A DNA stretch of 64,000 nucleotides, taken from Halichoerus grypus. Taxonomy: Eukaryota; Chordata; Mammalia; Carnivora; Phocidae. Positions 46,360-58,696 of this stretch are shown in pieces; the stretch's first letter is position 1, and each line of letters begins with the position of its first letter. Position numbers and translations under genes: made by a program. Location of the stretch: positions 131,113,966-131,177,965 of the forward strand of contig NC_135718.1 in assembly GCF_964656455.1 (NCBI RefSeq), written 5' to 3'. Below the pieces are notes generated by a model. That model was not told the origin of the DNA. It did not search any database and worked only from the letters and a program-made list of their open reading frames with translations.

Positions 46360-46570
46360 TGGGCAAAGATCATGGACTCTGGAGTTAGAGACTTGGACTT
46401 GCGGGCCGACTGTGCCCTTACTAGCGGTAAACTTGGGTCAAGCGATGTAACTTTGCTGAGCCTAGCTTGCCCTGAGCAAAATGGGGATTGTAGTCCCCAT
46501 CCCACAGGGTTGTATGAGAAGTACGGGGTGCTTCGCTTAGGGCCTGACACAGAGCCGTAAATAATCACTG
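46360..46570 (+). repeat. MIR
   Basis: 'ggactctggagttagagact', 'gagcaaaatggggattgtag' and 'ttagggcctgacacagagc' follow the MIR consensus. Confidence 0.75.
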
Positions 46571-46734
46571 CCCTGGTCCCCTTTCCCCCATCCCCTGCCT
46601 CCCACCCCCTTCTCAGAGCCATTGCCAGGTTCTGTCCCCCTCACCCTGCCAGTCTGTATCCTGGTCCCCATTCCCCAGTCCCTTGCACGTGAATGGCACT
46701 GTTTTCAAAACCCTTGCACAGACACTTCCCATTT

Positions 46735-46865
46735 GCTCCTGACCTTTCTGAGCAACAGACAGGAAAGGTATCAGTTCTGCCTTTATAGGAAGAGGACACA
46801 GCACTGGAGAGGTGACTTACGAAGGCTACAGGGTGGCAGAGCTGGACTAGAACCCAGCCCACCCC
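46735..46865 (-). repeat. MIR fragment
   Basis: 'ctggagaggtgacttacgaa' and 'ggcagagctggactagaacc' match the reverse MIR 5' half. Confidence 0.7.
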
Positions 46866-47399
46866 CTTTGTGTTGAGTGCCCTGGGGGTCACGTGGGGGT
46901 TTCTGGAACTTCACCAACACCTTCAGGTGCCACCTGAAATCCTCTCCTCCACCCTCTCAGCCCAGAGCAGGTGAGCAGCAGAGGAGAGCCAGGGCCCAGA
47001 GGCGCTGTTGTTCTAGCCGGGGCAGGAAGCGGGCTGTTATCTCCAGCTAACTGCCCGGGCTGGCGCCGGAAGCCTGGGCCCCATCGGAGATGCTGAGATC
47101 AGACCGCACGCGGGCGGGGAGGGGGGGGGGGGCGGCCTGGATGTGAGCAGTTGCTAGCATCCCCATCCCCGGGGCCTCCCAGCTCTGAGACATGCCTCCC
47201 TCCCCTCACTCGCATCTCCTGGATGGTATAGAGTGTCTTAGCCTCCAGCCGGCCTCCTCCTCTGCTTGGGCCATGCTGTGCCTTGGTTATTTCAAAGTCA
47301 CTCAGCCACTTTGGGCCTGTAGGCTCACTCTGTCTATCGCAAAGGGTGGGCACAAAGATCGTAGCTCATTCCCTTGAACGTTCCCTCCCTGGCTTTATG

Positions 47400-47525
47400 G
47401 CTTTCATGCTCAGCATGTCATTGGTCCTCACAATGACCTTGGGAGACAGGTATTATTGGAAGAGGGTACTGTAAACTTGGAGAGGTAGCAGGTGACTCGC
47501 TGGGGCTACACAGCTCAGTGCTGGA
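47400..47525 (-). repeat. MIR fragment
   Basis: 'ggtcctcacaatgaccttgg' and 'gagacaggtattattggaag', then 'ctacacagctcagtgctgga'. Confidence 0.7.
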
Positions 47526-47700
47526 GCCTGGCCCCGACCCCTAGCCCTCTGACCATGTCTACTTCTAAGGAAGGCCACCTAAGGGGGTGGAGGGTGCTGG
47601 GACCTGGGCCAGGGGAGGCAGGACCATGCTCTGGCTCTATCTCTGCTCCCTGAGAAGTCTTTGGTAGGATGGGCCTTTTCTTCCTTACAGGGCACAGGGC

Positions 47701-47792
47701 CGGGCGCCTGGGTGGCTCAGTCATTAAGCGTCTGCCTTCGACTCAGGTCTCTCTGTCAAATAAATAAATAAAATCTTTAAAAAAACAACAAG
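47701..47792 (+). repeat. SINEC with large internal deletion, with TSD
   Basis: The head 'cgcctgggtggctcagtcat' jumps straight from 'cgactcaggt' to 'ctctctgtcaaataaataaa'. AGGGCACAGGGC flanks it at 47689-47700 and 47793-47804, so the deletion lies within a normally inserted element. Confidence 0.94.
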
Positions 47793-48954
47793 AGGGCACA
47801 GGGCAGTGGCGGGGGGGCTCTGCCCTGCCCTCCAGACTTCCCAGAGAGATGGAGGGGGGCCGGGCAGAAGGATGAGGCCGTGGGACAGCAGGTTTCTGCT
47901 TTGGCCCCTCGCCAGCCCTCGGGGGCCCGTCCATCCCCAGGATGGAAGCTTGTTCAAGGACTGAGCCTTTGCATTTGCATTTTGATTCTTCTTCTCCCTT
48001 CCCTCCACAGGCTGGATAACTCGCACACACCTCCCCCCCAACCCAAGGCCACCGTCTCTGCCACACGGAGGGGGAGCCTCCCAAGGTAATTATAAGCTCC
48101 CCAGAGAGAGAGGCCTGTCATTAGGAGCAGACTTGCCACTTCCTAGAAGCAGCTAGCTCTCCTGGTTTTTTTCTAAGAACCTACCAGGGCTCTCGCCGAC
48201 TGCCTCCTACACGGCGGGGCCTGCGGTGTGGACGTGGACCGGCTTCCGAGGAGCAAGGGTGCCGAGGGCTTCCCGCCTTTGTCTTTGACAGTTCTGTGCC
48301 TGAGGTTAGGCCACTTGAACCACCCCCCTCCCCCACTTCTAGGGAAAAACTAAGGGGCAGGGGGAGGGTAGCTGCTGCAACAAGCAAGGGGCTCTCAGGG
48401 GGCGCTGCTCCGGGGGCCTCTTCCCCAAAAGGCTTAGCCGGTATGCAGCCCCCCTCCGTTTCTCTGGCCGGGGTTCGGTGAAGCAGGCCTTCCAGAGCTC
48501 TGATAGACGAGCGCTCCCCCGGGGCCGTGCTGTCCTCCTGCTGCCAAGCAGCCTCCAAGACAAGCCCTTTCGCCTCTGACCATCAGCCGAGGGTCCACAC
48601 ATTTCTTCTATAAAGGGCCCGCCGGCACAGGAGTGGGCGTGGCTGTGGTCTCATATCATTTTATTTCTGGACCCTGGAACTTGAATTTCATACAATTCTC
48701 ATGTGTCACGGACTAGTCTTGTTATTTATTTTTTTTCCCAACCACATAAACATGTAAAAACCCTTCCTCCCTCGTGGGCCACACAAAACCCAGAGATGGC
48801 CTGGATTTGGCCCAGGGGTGGTGGTTTTCTGTTTGTCCCTCCATGGCCGTCGCCTTGTGTGTCGCCCTCCTTAAATAAAAAGGACGATAACGTTGATTAA
48901 AGGAGAGGAGAAGAGATTAGTGTGCACCAGCACCTAGGGGCTATTTTACTGCCT

Positions 48955-49165
48955 TTGGATAACCATGTGGATTTATTTTTAAACCAGTGCTTATTCCATA
49001 CCTGTTTTGTGCTTTCACATGCTTCTCTCGTCCTCATGGCAGCTAAATGGTAGCTCTTGTGTTTTACGTCTGAGGAACATGAAATGCAGAGAGGCAGAGT
49101 GACTTGTCTGCGGTTGCGCAGTTAATATACGGCAGAGCTGGACGGAACCGCCACCAGATCGTTGA
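48955..49165 (-). repeat. MIR
   Basis: 'cttctctcgtcctcatggca', 'gaaatgcagagaggcagagt' and 'gacttgtctgcggttgcgca' follow the reverse MIR. Confidence 0.75.
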
Positions 49166-49254
49166 GCCTTGGAAGCCAGCGTTCTGCCCATGTCATGGGC
49201 CTTTTCCAGCCCCAGGGCAACCTCAGGGGGATTCATCTGTCCTCCAACAAAATA

Positions 49255-49765
49255 CTGGCTAAGACCCTTCTAGATGCTGGGGACACACGGGTGAAGAGGA
49301 CAGGCAAGGTCTTAGAGTATACATTCTAGCAGGGAAACCACACAGATTTAATGGCTAAATAATGTCCGATGGCTGTGAAGGAAGGAAAACAAAATGATGA
49401 GTTAGAGGGCCTGTGGGGAGGGGTTGGGGAGGGAGGTCAAGAAAGAAAGGACCCTCCAAGGGGGTGACATTTGGCTAGATCCTGAAAACTAAGGAGGAGC
49501 TCACCCCTGGAAGATCTAACAGGAAAGCCCTAGAAAAATGGAACAGCAAGTGCGAAGGCCCTGAGGCAGGACCTGCCTGTAAGGCAGGCAAGTGCCAGGA
49601 ATTGAAAGAAAGCCAGAGCAAGAGAAGGAGGCAGAGATGGGGCGGGAAAAGTGAGCAGAAAGGAGATGATAGGAATTTCATTCTTGCACAGCAGGAAGGC
49701 GCTACAAGGAGTCAAGCAGAGGAGGGACATATCTAATTTATGTTTTTAAAGGTCACTCTGGTGGT
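49255..49765 (-). repeat. L2 fragment, long
   Basis: 'gatgctggggacacacgggt', 'gtatacattctagcagggaa', 'caagtgcgaaggccctgagg' and 'tttttaaaggtcactctgg' occur in the order of a reverse L2 copy. Confidence 0.6.
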
Positions 49766-50864
49766 ATGGAGTTGCCAAGGAGAAGTATCAATAAATTCAG
49801 TGAAAAAAGAAGTTTGAAACAAAACAGGATGTCTGCTGTGAGGACTGGAGCAGCATGCGGAGGGCCTAAACGGGGTAGGGGTTACACCCAGGGAGAACTC
49901 TGTCTCCACCTCCCCTCTCCTCTCTCCTCTACCACCACCCCCTCACTTGAGGAGGCCAGCCCTCTGAGACCCAAAGGGAGATGGGAGAGAGAACTGGCAG
50001 AGAGAAGGAGGCATTTGGGAAAAGAGTGTCCTATTGTCCCCTGCCACCCCAGAGACTGGCTTCAAAGTCCGGGGACTCTTCCCAGCCTGCCCCTGGGAGG
50101 CACCAGAGGCAGGAGGAGGAGATAAGAACAAGGAACAGGGTGTCAAGACTCTGCCATTTCCTTCTCTTCCAGAGGAGAGACCCAAAGGGAGCTAACCCTT
50201 GTTCAAAAGAAACGAGAATGGGAACAAGTAAGGGAGGTTCTGTTTCTCCCTTTCCAGTGACCAAGGGCTGGGGACAGTCCCATGATGGGATCAAAAGGTT
50301 AAGCATCTTCGTCAGATCAAAGTCTCAACTGGGAGGAGGGCCGTGCAGGGGCAAGCGGTTTCTGGGAGGCTTTGGAGGCATCCAGGACTTTGGCAGCTTG
50401 GGGTCTGGAATTTGAAGGGAGGGGTGGGTTGGTGGGTGTTTCGCTTGCACTTGGCAGGGAAGGGATCCTACCCAGCACAATCCCATTGCTGTTCCAAAGT
50501 GGGACAACCACTGTCCACCTCAGGCCTCTAACATAGCAAGGAGAGCACACCTTGTAAGTAGGAAAAACAGCACCAGCCGAGTGGTAGTGAAACTGAAGAC
50601 CCCTTGAGTGGAACCCCGTTGGCCGGATCCTGCTCTGCGCTGAGACAGTGCGCCCGCCACAGAACCACAGAAGCAGAGAGAGGCAGCCTGCGTCCAATCC
50701 AGTCAGCTGCCGAGTCCCAGCCCCCTCCCCCCCCTTTCTCAAACTCTCCCTCCTACTCTTGTACCTCTATGGGCTTCCTTTAAACCAGATTTCTGAAGTC
50801 TTTTCCTGATTAGCCAGGCTCCGATGTCTATTGCCCCTCCTTCCCCTTTGGGAGGGGAGAGAAG

Positions 50865-51075
50865 AAGGAAACTAACATTTATTCAGGGGTCACTTGGAGT
50901 CAAGAACTTTGTATATACTGTTTTATTCATTCCTTATGACTCTTATGAGAAAAATATTTATGTTCCTTTTACAGAAAGGTTAAGGACCTTGCCCAGAACA
51001 CACAGCTAAAATGTGGTGCCAGCAGGATTTGAATCAGGTCTGCTTCCAAAGCCCTGCTTGCTTATCTTCGCTCTT
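50865..51075 (-). repeat. MIR
   Basis: 'gaaactaacatttattcagg', 'gaaaggttaaggaccttgcc' and 'gcaggatttgaatcaggtct' match the reverse MIR closely. Confidence 0.78.
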
Positions 51076-51449
51076 AGAGCCGCCTGGGCATCTCTGTGAC
51101 TTCTTTGTGTATCGGTGCACACTTTTCTGTGCTTTTTCTCAGCTGTTCTCATTCTCTTCCACCTGTAGATTGAGCCCTACCTTTGGTTTCTCTCCTGTCG
51201 TCCCAACTGCTTTGTGCTAATGATGACCGTGCATCTTCTGATCCATCCTTTCTTCAGAGGTGCCTTGATTTTTGGTTGGTTGTTGGAAGTCACGCCATCA
51301 TGCACGGTAATTCTTGTGTTCTCCTTCACCTGTACCTGGATAGAAGTGCTGTTTGTCCTCTGTCATTACCAAGGAACAGGGACTGAGCATCCACTGTGTG
51401 CTCACAGGATGCTGTCACTGGATAGAAAATCACTTGATGTTCACATCAA

Positions 51450-52085
51450 ACCTGGACGCCAATGTCCACAGCAGACTCATTTGTAATAGACCCAAACTGG
51501 AAGCAACATAGATGTCCTTCAACAGGTGAACAGTTAAGCAAACTCTGGTACTAACACGCCAGATTATGACTCGGCAATAAAAAGGAATGAACTGTTGATA
51601 CACATAACAATTTGAGTGGATCTTCAGGGAATTGTGCTGAGAGGTAAGCCGACCCCACAACTCACATGCCATATGACTCCTTTCATATAACATGTTTGCA
51701 ATAAAACTTGAGAAACGGAGCACAACATGTGGTTGCCAAGGATCTGGGATGGGCAGTGGCGAGCGGGTTACGGAAGGACAACATGAGGGATCCTGTTCCC
51801 TGTAGGGTGGTAGTTGTTCAGAATCTGGATTGCGACAGCTCAGGTGTACACAGGCGACAAGATTGTAGGAAAGTAAACACGCACGCAAACACACACGCAT
51901 GCCGCAGGTGAGTCAAAGGGGCCATCTGCATGGGATTGGTGGAATATATCAGTGTCAATATCCCGCTTGTGATATTACACTAAGTTTTGCTAAAAGTTAC
52001 CATTTAGCAAAGTGTATAAGTAATCTCTCTGTATTATTTCTTTTAACTGCATGGGAATTTACAGTGATCTCAATTTTAAAAAAAG
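51450..52085 (+). repeat. L1M 3' end
   Basis: 'gcaacatagatgtccttcaa', 'gcaataaaaaggaatgaact' and 'gttgccaaggatctgggatg' follow the 3' part of old L1 elements, continuing to the 3' UTR at about 52085. No protein-coding frame survives. Confidence 0.8.
51876..51900. repeat. Short (ACGC/ACAC)n tract
   Basis: 'cacgcacgcaaacacacacg', inside the L1M relic. Confidence 0.7.
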
Positions 52086-52379
52086 ATTTGAGAGATTTCC
52101 TGCCCTCAAGGGCCTCACAGTCTCGGCGTGTCCCCTGTTCCTTTTCTCAGCCTCTGTCCTGCTCTGGCTCAGGGCTGAGCGCTGTTGAGACATAATAAAT
52201 GGGTGGTCTGATTTTTCTCATTTTTCTCGGGGAAGAAATCGCTGTGTGGTCAGTGAAGGGCCATCCATTCCGGTTAATCTTCAAGCCTCTTCCTGATTTC
52301 CCCAATCCCAAGCTCCTGGACTTTGCATTTTGTTAAGGGAGAATTGGAAGGGGGAAATCACCTAGAGCCTTGGGGGTCG

Positions 52380-53110
52380 CCCGCCCCCCCCAGATCAGGG
52401 GTGTCGGAGGAAGGCCACAGAGAAGAGGCCAGAGAATTCTCTGTGGCTCGGCGCCCCCAGACTCCCCCCTGTAGGGCCCGAGACCGCCCTCCGTTCCCGC
52501 GGCCCTGCCCTCTCTCTCGCTCCCGCGCTGGAAAGAGGAAGGTGCCCAGAACCCTCACATCCTGGAACAGGCTTCATGAGTAACCCTTCTAGGGAAGCAG
52601 CGCAGCTGTTTCCTGCCCCGCCTCGCTGCTCCCTCCTCGGCCGCCTCACCTATGGTCCCACGTGGCACCGGCTTCCACCACCGCCTGCCTCCCGGGGCCA
52701 GGCCGCCGAGGGAGGCCCTCCGGGACGGGGGGGGGGGGGGGGGGGGGGGGACGAGCCTGCCGCCCGGCCTGGGACCTCCGCCAACCTCCGCGGCCACCCC
52801 GCTGTGTCCCCCCGCCCCAGCCAAGCTGGAAGCAGCCGGCCGGGACCCAGCAGCTGGACACAGCAGGGGTGGGCCAGCCACGCTCCCTCTCACTCCCGAG
52901 CAGCAGCTGAGGGGCTGGGGATAAACAACCCCTCTTCCTTGGGGACTCTCCGACAGCCACCACCTAATCTCATCCTCGGCTCGGCTTTCCTGAGAGCATC
53001 CATGTCACAGCCGAGCCCAGTGGCAGGTTGGGACCCAGGCCTCCGCGGGCCGGAGGAAGCAGTCCTGCGTGCAGCCCGCCAGCACCCCTGGGGGGGGGGG
53101 GGGAAGGCAC
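52380..53110. promoter_or_regulatory. GC-rich, CpG-containing intergenic patch
   Basis: A local rise in GC and CpG in an otherwise AT-balanced region, with Ets-like and GC-box-like words, a G24 run (52727-52750) and a G13-14 run (about 53091-53103). It could be an unannotated promoter or enhancer; no transcript can be defined from it. Long open frames here (up to 249 codons) are a base-composition effect. Confidence 0.3.
52727..52750 (+). repeat. Poly-G run, 24 bases
   Basis: Uninterrupted G24 preceded by CGGGAC and followed by ACGAGC. Confidence 0.9.
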
Positions 53111-53826
53111 GGACGAGGGACAGCTGCTTCCTTCTTGCCCCTCCCATGATACCCACGAGACGAGGGGGTACCGACCTGGGCCTGGGGTTTCCCAGCTCAA
53201 CTGAGAAACTATTTCCTTTCACAAAGAGGCATGTAATTAGCCTGTGGGAAATGGGGGGAACCTGGAGATCCAGCATCCGAGCCTCTGTTGGCTACTCTGA
53301 CAAGAGGGGGGCGGCAGAGAGATGAGAAGCCCCCCTTCCAGCCTCCCATCCTCCAAAATACACACACACTGGGTCCTCTGCCCGTTTCTCTCTTGGACCC
53401 TCACCCTGGCCACACTCTGGGTGCCCTAGAATGTACGGACTGCCTTTGCCAAGGGTGGGGGGGTGCCGCGTGGAGGGAGGCAGGCAGAGGCAGGACCACC
53501 CCTCCCCCCACTCCCCAGAGGAGGGTGGTCCTGTGTGGGACTGGCCTCCCTGCTCCACCTTTCACCTTCACTCTCCACTCACGCCAGCCATCCCGGGACC
53601 GTAGGCGTGGATGTCCACCTAGGTGTGGATGGCAGTCCCAGGCTTCCCCAGCACCCAGCGCTCCCTCCTTCATGGGGACCTACTGCAGCATGAGAGAGGC
53701 AGGGCTAAGTGGGGGCTCCCACTACTCCCAACCCACCCCCTCCTCAGCCCGCGTTAGCGCAGCCCTATCTCCTAGGCGGAGCTCCCACGTGAACCGTTTC
53801 ACGAGGCGGACTGGTGACCTGTGGTG

Positions 53827-53855
53827 TGCACCACCCACCACCCACCACCCACCAC
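53827..53855. repeat. (CACCACC)n minisatellite
   Basis: About four copies of the 7-base unit CACCACC in a row. Confidence 0.85.
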
Positions 53856-54304
53856 CGCCTAACCACGGACATCTGACTAGCTGGGAGAATGCCCTTCTGA
53901 GGCAGGCCTGGCCTGTGCCCTTCCCGAATGTTCGAGCATTCCAACACAGGTCCTGTCTGGCTCCATCCACAAATACCAAGATGTACATAAGAAGCCCGTT
54001 GTTTGCCAGCTACTTTGTAGGACAAGAATAAACAAACAGATAGGGCCTGAAGCAAGGCATTGAGGAGACTCAGAGGATAGGGCGCCAGGGATGCTGAGGC
54101 AAGGAGGCTCGGTGGTTCCCAACCCTTCCTCCCATCCCCGTATTCGCAGATTGCACCATCATCCCACCCTCAAGAGAAAACACAGAGGAATGTAACTTGC
54201 TTTGGCAACAAGGATGAAGGCCCTATAGTTCCCCGCTGGGGCTCCCTCCTTATGCTACTGATATGTTACCAACTTGTCATCCCCTGGGGTGGAAATACCA
54301 CAGG

Positions 54305-54480
54305 GCGGCCTCCTACTAGGCAGTTTCACTTAGATCCTCACTCCCACTCTGAGAAGCAGAACTTACTGACATAGTTAACAGTCTGAGAAACAGACCAGGG
54401 AGGCCAAGTGTCTCGTCAAGCAAGGGCCCAGCTGGTTGCTTTGTGGAGAACCAGAACTCAAGCCTGGGTCCCTGAATTTC
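54305..54480 (-). repeat. MIR fragment
   Basis: 'tcacttagatcctcactccc' and 'gagaaccagaactcaagcct' follow the reverse MIR; diverged. Confidence 0.5.
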
Positions 54481-54654
54481 TGTCAAGAGCTTTTGTTTGT
54501 TTTCCATTGTATCTCTCTTTTCACTGTTTTCCGTCAATCCATTGCTCCCTGATGCTTCTACTAGAGGCCGGATATTCTGGGAGGCCAATGAAAGGAACCA
54601 AAATACAATCGATCAGCATTGACCTTAGTTAGTAAAAAGGTTGCAGAGTGTCGT

Positions 54655-54848
54655 GGTTGTTGGGCTATGGGATCCGGGGTACATGGTTCGAGGATGTCAA
54701 GACCTCCGTTTCTTCCTCTGTAAATTGGGGAGAGCGGTATTACCTGTATCTGAAGGGACTGTCACGAGGATTCAAGGAGAGAAGTCCTGGTAAATGTTCA
54801 AGACGGTTCCTCGCACTCAGAAACAGGAGTTACTGTTATTATTAACAC
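54655..54848 (+). repeat. MIR
   Basis: 'ctctgtaaattggggagagc', 'ctgtcacgaggattcaagga' and the end 'gttactgttattattaacac' match the MIR. Confidence 0.75.
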
Positions 54849-55380
54849 AGTGTCAGAAGAAGTAGAAGTTGACAGCCAAAATGAGTTTCCCAGGGTGAGA
54901 TGTACATTATTAAAAGATGTTACCGTGTATGTTCTCTTTGCTCCGTTCTTGAACATGAACATCTGTGGTTTGTCGAAGACGTTTTCAGGGTCCAGCTGTC
55001 TTTCCAGGAAGAGAATGAAAAAAACCCTCAAAACCAAGGCCTGGAGTCCAATAGCAGGCAGCATCCTTAAGTCACAGGATAAAAAGCAGAGGTGCCAGAG
55101 AAGGGCTGTGACAGTGGCATTCATCGAAGGGAAAAGGATCAGTTTTGTCTCCGGGGACTCTTACAGAGAGATGAAGCATCCAAGGATGAAGACAATTATT
55201 TCCAGGAAAGGCAAATAAGGTTTCAGCTATAGAATTTCATTGGTGCTCTTGGGCCAAACCCCAAAAGGATGCAGTAACTGCTCTGTCTCAATATCATCAC
55301 CTAGACCAAGTTGCCTTTTCCAATCAGGAGAAAAGGGCAAAGACTTGGTCCCACTGATCCTTTGGCATGATTTAAAACAC

Positions 55381-55564
55381 CAGTGGTTCTCAAATGTCAG
55401 CGTGCTCCAGAATCACAATGGCTTGTGAAACCCATTCTGTTGGGCCCCACCCCCACGGTCTCTGATTCAGTAGGTCTGGGATGGTATCAGAGATTCTGCA
55501 CTTTGAACAAGTTCTCAGCTGATGCTGAAACTCTTGGTCCCAAGATCACATTTTGAGACCACTG
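55381..55564 (+). mobile_element. MER5A (hAT-Charlie DNA transposon relic)
   Basis: Terminal inverted repeats CAGTGGTTCTCAAA and TTTTGAGACCACTG bound a 184-bp non-autonomous element. The interior has 'ccagaatcacaatggcttgt', 'gggccccacccccac' and 'tctctgattcagtaggtctg', as in MER5A. It has no transposase. Confidence 0.88.
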
Positions 55565-55729
55565 GATGAAAGCACTTTCCTATGGGCAGCAAAGCAGATC
55601 AAATTGCAGAACCCTTAATACCTTGCTTTCCAATGCATATAACAGTTACATGGAGTTATTAATTATTACTCTCTTCTATCACATAGATTAGAAAATAAAG
55701 ATGTGTATTATCAATTAAGAATTTTATGT

Positions 55730-55940
55730 TGAGGGGTGCCTGGGTGGCTCATTCGGTTAAGTGTCTACCTTCAGCTCAAGTTGTGATCTCAGGGTCCTGG
55801 GATCGAGCCCTGCATTGGGTTCCCTGCTCAGCGGGAAGCCTGCTTCTCTCCCTCCCTCTGCTGCTCTCCCTGCTTGTGTGCTTTCTCTCTCTCTCTCTCT
55901 CTCCATCAAATAAATAAATAAAATCTTAAAAAAAAAAAAA
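55730..55940 (+). repeat. SINEC, full length, with TSD
   Basis: The exact 13-bp repeat AAGAATTTTATGT flanks it at 55717-55729 and 55941-55953. Confidence 0.97.
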
Positions 55941-56006
55941 AAGAATTTTATGTGGAAAACAGAAAAAAAAAAACTCAGGCGAAGAAATCTCTTTTGAAAG
56001 TCTGAT

Positions 56007-56194
56007 AGGGGCGCCTGGGTGGCTCAGTCAGTTAAGCGGCTGCCTTCGGCTCAGGTCATGATCCCAGGGTCCTGGGATCGAGCCCCGCGTCAGGCTCCCT
56101 GCTCAGTGGAGAGTCTGCTTCTCCCTCTCTCTCTGCCTACTTGTGCTCTCTCTCTATCTCTCTGTCAAATAAATAAATAAATCTTTAAAAAAAA
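56007..56194 (+). repeat. SINEC, full length, with TSD
   Basis: The 11-bp repeat GAAAGTCTGAT flanks it at 55996-56006 and 56195-56205. Confidence 0.97.
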
Positions 56195-58084
56195 GAAAGT
56201 CTGATTGACATACTATGAAGTGAGTAGAGCAAAAGGCCTCAAGAGGCAGGGTTCCGTATTCGTCACGCTAGTCCTTCACCATTGGATGCCTTCCTGTGGA
56301 GAACCTTGCCTTGTGTCCCTCTCTGTGACCAAGCTCATGTTCTGACTCCACAAGAAGGCTGTGACTTCCTTGTCTTCCAGACAAGAAGGCTGTAAACTTT
56401 CCTAGTTCACAGCTAAGTTTTCTTAATACCACACTCATATAAGAGGGAACAAAAATCCAGTTCTCACGACCTTAAATGCTGACACTTGTCCAAAATGCCT
56501 AATGAGGAGGAAGCATGTGTCATGTACTTTCACAGAACTCAGTGATGGTAACTGGGTTGAGAAAAGTGAAAATTTTACTAAAGCCAAAATGACCAGTTCT
56601 AGCTCCTTGAACAAGATAACATGACAAGATGAACTTTCGACTTCTGGGACTTATCTATACAGGAAGCACAAGGGATGTTCTTTAAAATCTGATGGAAGAG
56701 ATTGTTACAAGATGACAGGCTCCTGACCAGAATGTCAGAATTTATAGTCTGACCGTTACTGAACTTACATAAACCAAACTTTTTTTAAAGGCCTCCTCAC
56801 TCTCTGTTGAAATTGGGTCTTTCTTCCCCAAGGCTGAAGAGAATTTGCGGGGGAGGAGGGAGGCATCCATCTCGTCGCTGTAGCTTATCCCTGAGGTTCA
56901 GTTGCCAAGATGCGCTGCGTCTATAAAAGGCTCTCCTGATAGGGGCCGTCCAAAAAAGCAGAATAGGGAGGCTCCAGGATCGTGAGAACACAGGAGAGAC
57001 CACACTGTATGACTACAACTGTTCAGTTGAGGCCCCTGGGTTCTGTCCCTGAGAATGACTCCAGGGGATAGTTGGGTGGCTTCGTCTCCAGTATGAAGAC
57101 GGAAGACACAAAACAATGCTGATTTCATATCCCCAACATATGCAACCAACCACTATTTCGAATCAGTTTTCTCATCCAAATGAGTGAGCCCCCATTGAAA
57201 TAGACGTCCCCATACAGTTTGTAACCGCTGGATGAAAATTTTTTTCCTCTGAGAGGCTGAAGAAACATTCAACTGCAATCAGCTCTGTGTACTTATATTA
57301 CTAAAAACACACTTTTAGGAGCGCAGGTGACTCGGGAGAGGCTGTCACTCTTCCCTCCCTTCAAAAGCTGCCCTGTATTGTGGGTTGGTTAAAGTTTACC
57401 CTTTTGCAAGAGTGTTCTTGCTAATAAATAACTCATTTGTACTTCAGAGACAAAGCTAAAAGGATTTCAGTTCTGCAGGAAGGTTTTCACCACCACATAC
57501 CTTGCCTAGAGGTACATTGCTGCTTTTGTTTGAGGCTGGTCGGCGGCCAGTGCCAAGGGCACCTCGGGTGTAGGGCGAGCGCTTTCCCAGGCTCACTTCG
57601 GTGCACGGGAGAATCGGGCCCTCATTATCCCCCTTTTATAACAAGGACAGTCGGGCATGAGGTGGGGGGAGACGCGGGGGGGCAGGTGCGTAGGTGACTT
57701 GCCTGAGATAACCCCATAAACTGATCTTCCGCTTCAGCCACCATCAGCCACAAAGCTTCTTGAAGCAGGTCACAAGTGGAGGAAGGACGACGGGGGGTTT
57801 CAGTACAACAAAGGACTGCTCATGCTAGAGTGGGCATGACATGTTCTTCTCAACTCTGCTGCCGAGCGCGTCCAGTTTCTGGAAGAATCCGATTTTAAAT
57901 ATTTCATGCTTCAGTTCCTTAAACCATAAAAATATCCCAGAAATGCCACTGAGATCCAAACTGTATCTTTGACTGGGTTTCCTATAGGGGAGTAGGACAA
58001 AAGTCTTCACTGTACCACAGGTCCCAATTTTTGGTTTGGGATATAGTCACCATAATTTTCATTGTCAATAAATAGTGCCGGCTA

Positions 58085-58274
58085 GGGGCGCCCGGGCAGC
58101 TCAGTCAGTTAAGCATCTGCCTTCGGCTTGGGTCATGATCCCGGGGTCGTGGGATCGAGCCCCACATCAGGCTCCCTACTCAGCGAGAGCCTGCTTCTCC
58201 CTCTCCCTCTGCCTGCCGCTCTGCCTATTTGTGCTCTCTCTCTCTCTCTGTCAAATAAATAAATAAATAAATAA
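58085..58274 (+). repeat. SINEC, full length
   Basis: 'ggggcgcccgggcagctcag' to (AAAT)n. The next SINEC inserted into its tail. Confidence 0.95.
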
Positions 58275-58275
58275 T

Positions 58276-58474
58276 CTTTTTTTTTAAAGATTGTTTTAAT
58301 TTATTCGACAGAGAGAGACAGACAGAAAGAGGGAACACAAGCAGGGGGAGTGGGAGAGGGAAAAGCAGGCTCCCCGCTGAGCAGGGAGCCCGATGCGGGG
58401 CTCGATCCCAGGACCCTGGGACCATGACCTGAGCCGAAGGCAGACGCTTAACGACTGAGCCACTCAGGTGCCCC
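58276..58474 (-). repeat. SINEC inserted in the tail of another SINEC
   Basis: Reverse element. ATAAATAAATAATCTT from the host tail is present on both sides (about 58261-58277 and 58475-58490). Confidence 0.95.
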
Positions 58475-58492
58475 ATAAATAAATAATCTTAA

Positions 58493-58508
58493 ATATATAT
58501 ATATATAT
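58493..58508. repeat. (AT)n short tract
   Basis: ATATATATATATAT after the SINE pair. Confidence 0.8.
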
Positions 58509-58589
58509 TGCGGCTAATTCAGAGGGGATCTCTAGAAGCAACAAGTGTTCTGGCAACTCCCATTTCTACTGTCTGGCATTATTTATTTC

Positions 58590-58696
58590 TTAATTTTTTT
58601 TTCTAAAATACTCTCTCTGCCCAGTGTGAGGCTTGAACTCACGACCCCGAGATCAAGAGTCACCTGCTCTACTGACTGAGGCAGCCAGGTGCCCCT
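58590..58696 (-). repeat. Older short SINEC subtype, with TSD
   Basis: 'gcccagtgtgaggcttgaac', 'gagtcacctgctctactgac'. The flanks CTACTGTCTGGCAT and CCACTGTCTGGCAT form the duplication. Confidence 0.93.

Noticed and set aside
48608..48620. TATAAAG motif as a possible promoter
   Set aside because: The motif alone is common by chance. I see no initiator, CpG island or exon nearby.
52576..53325. 249-codon plus-strand ORF
   Set aside because: It passes through the G24 run and GC-rich patch. No domain, and frames on the other strand are also open.
54850..55218. 122-codon plus-strand ORF
   Set aside because: No resemblance to a known protein and no start context or splice support; an overlapping antisense frame is about as long. 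Kept as unassigned intergenic DNA.
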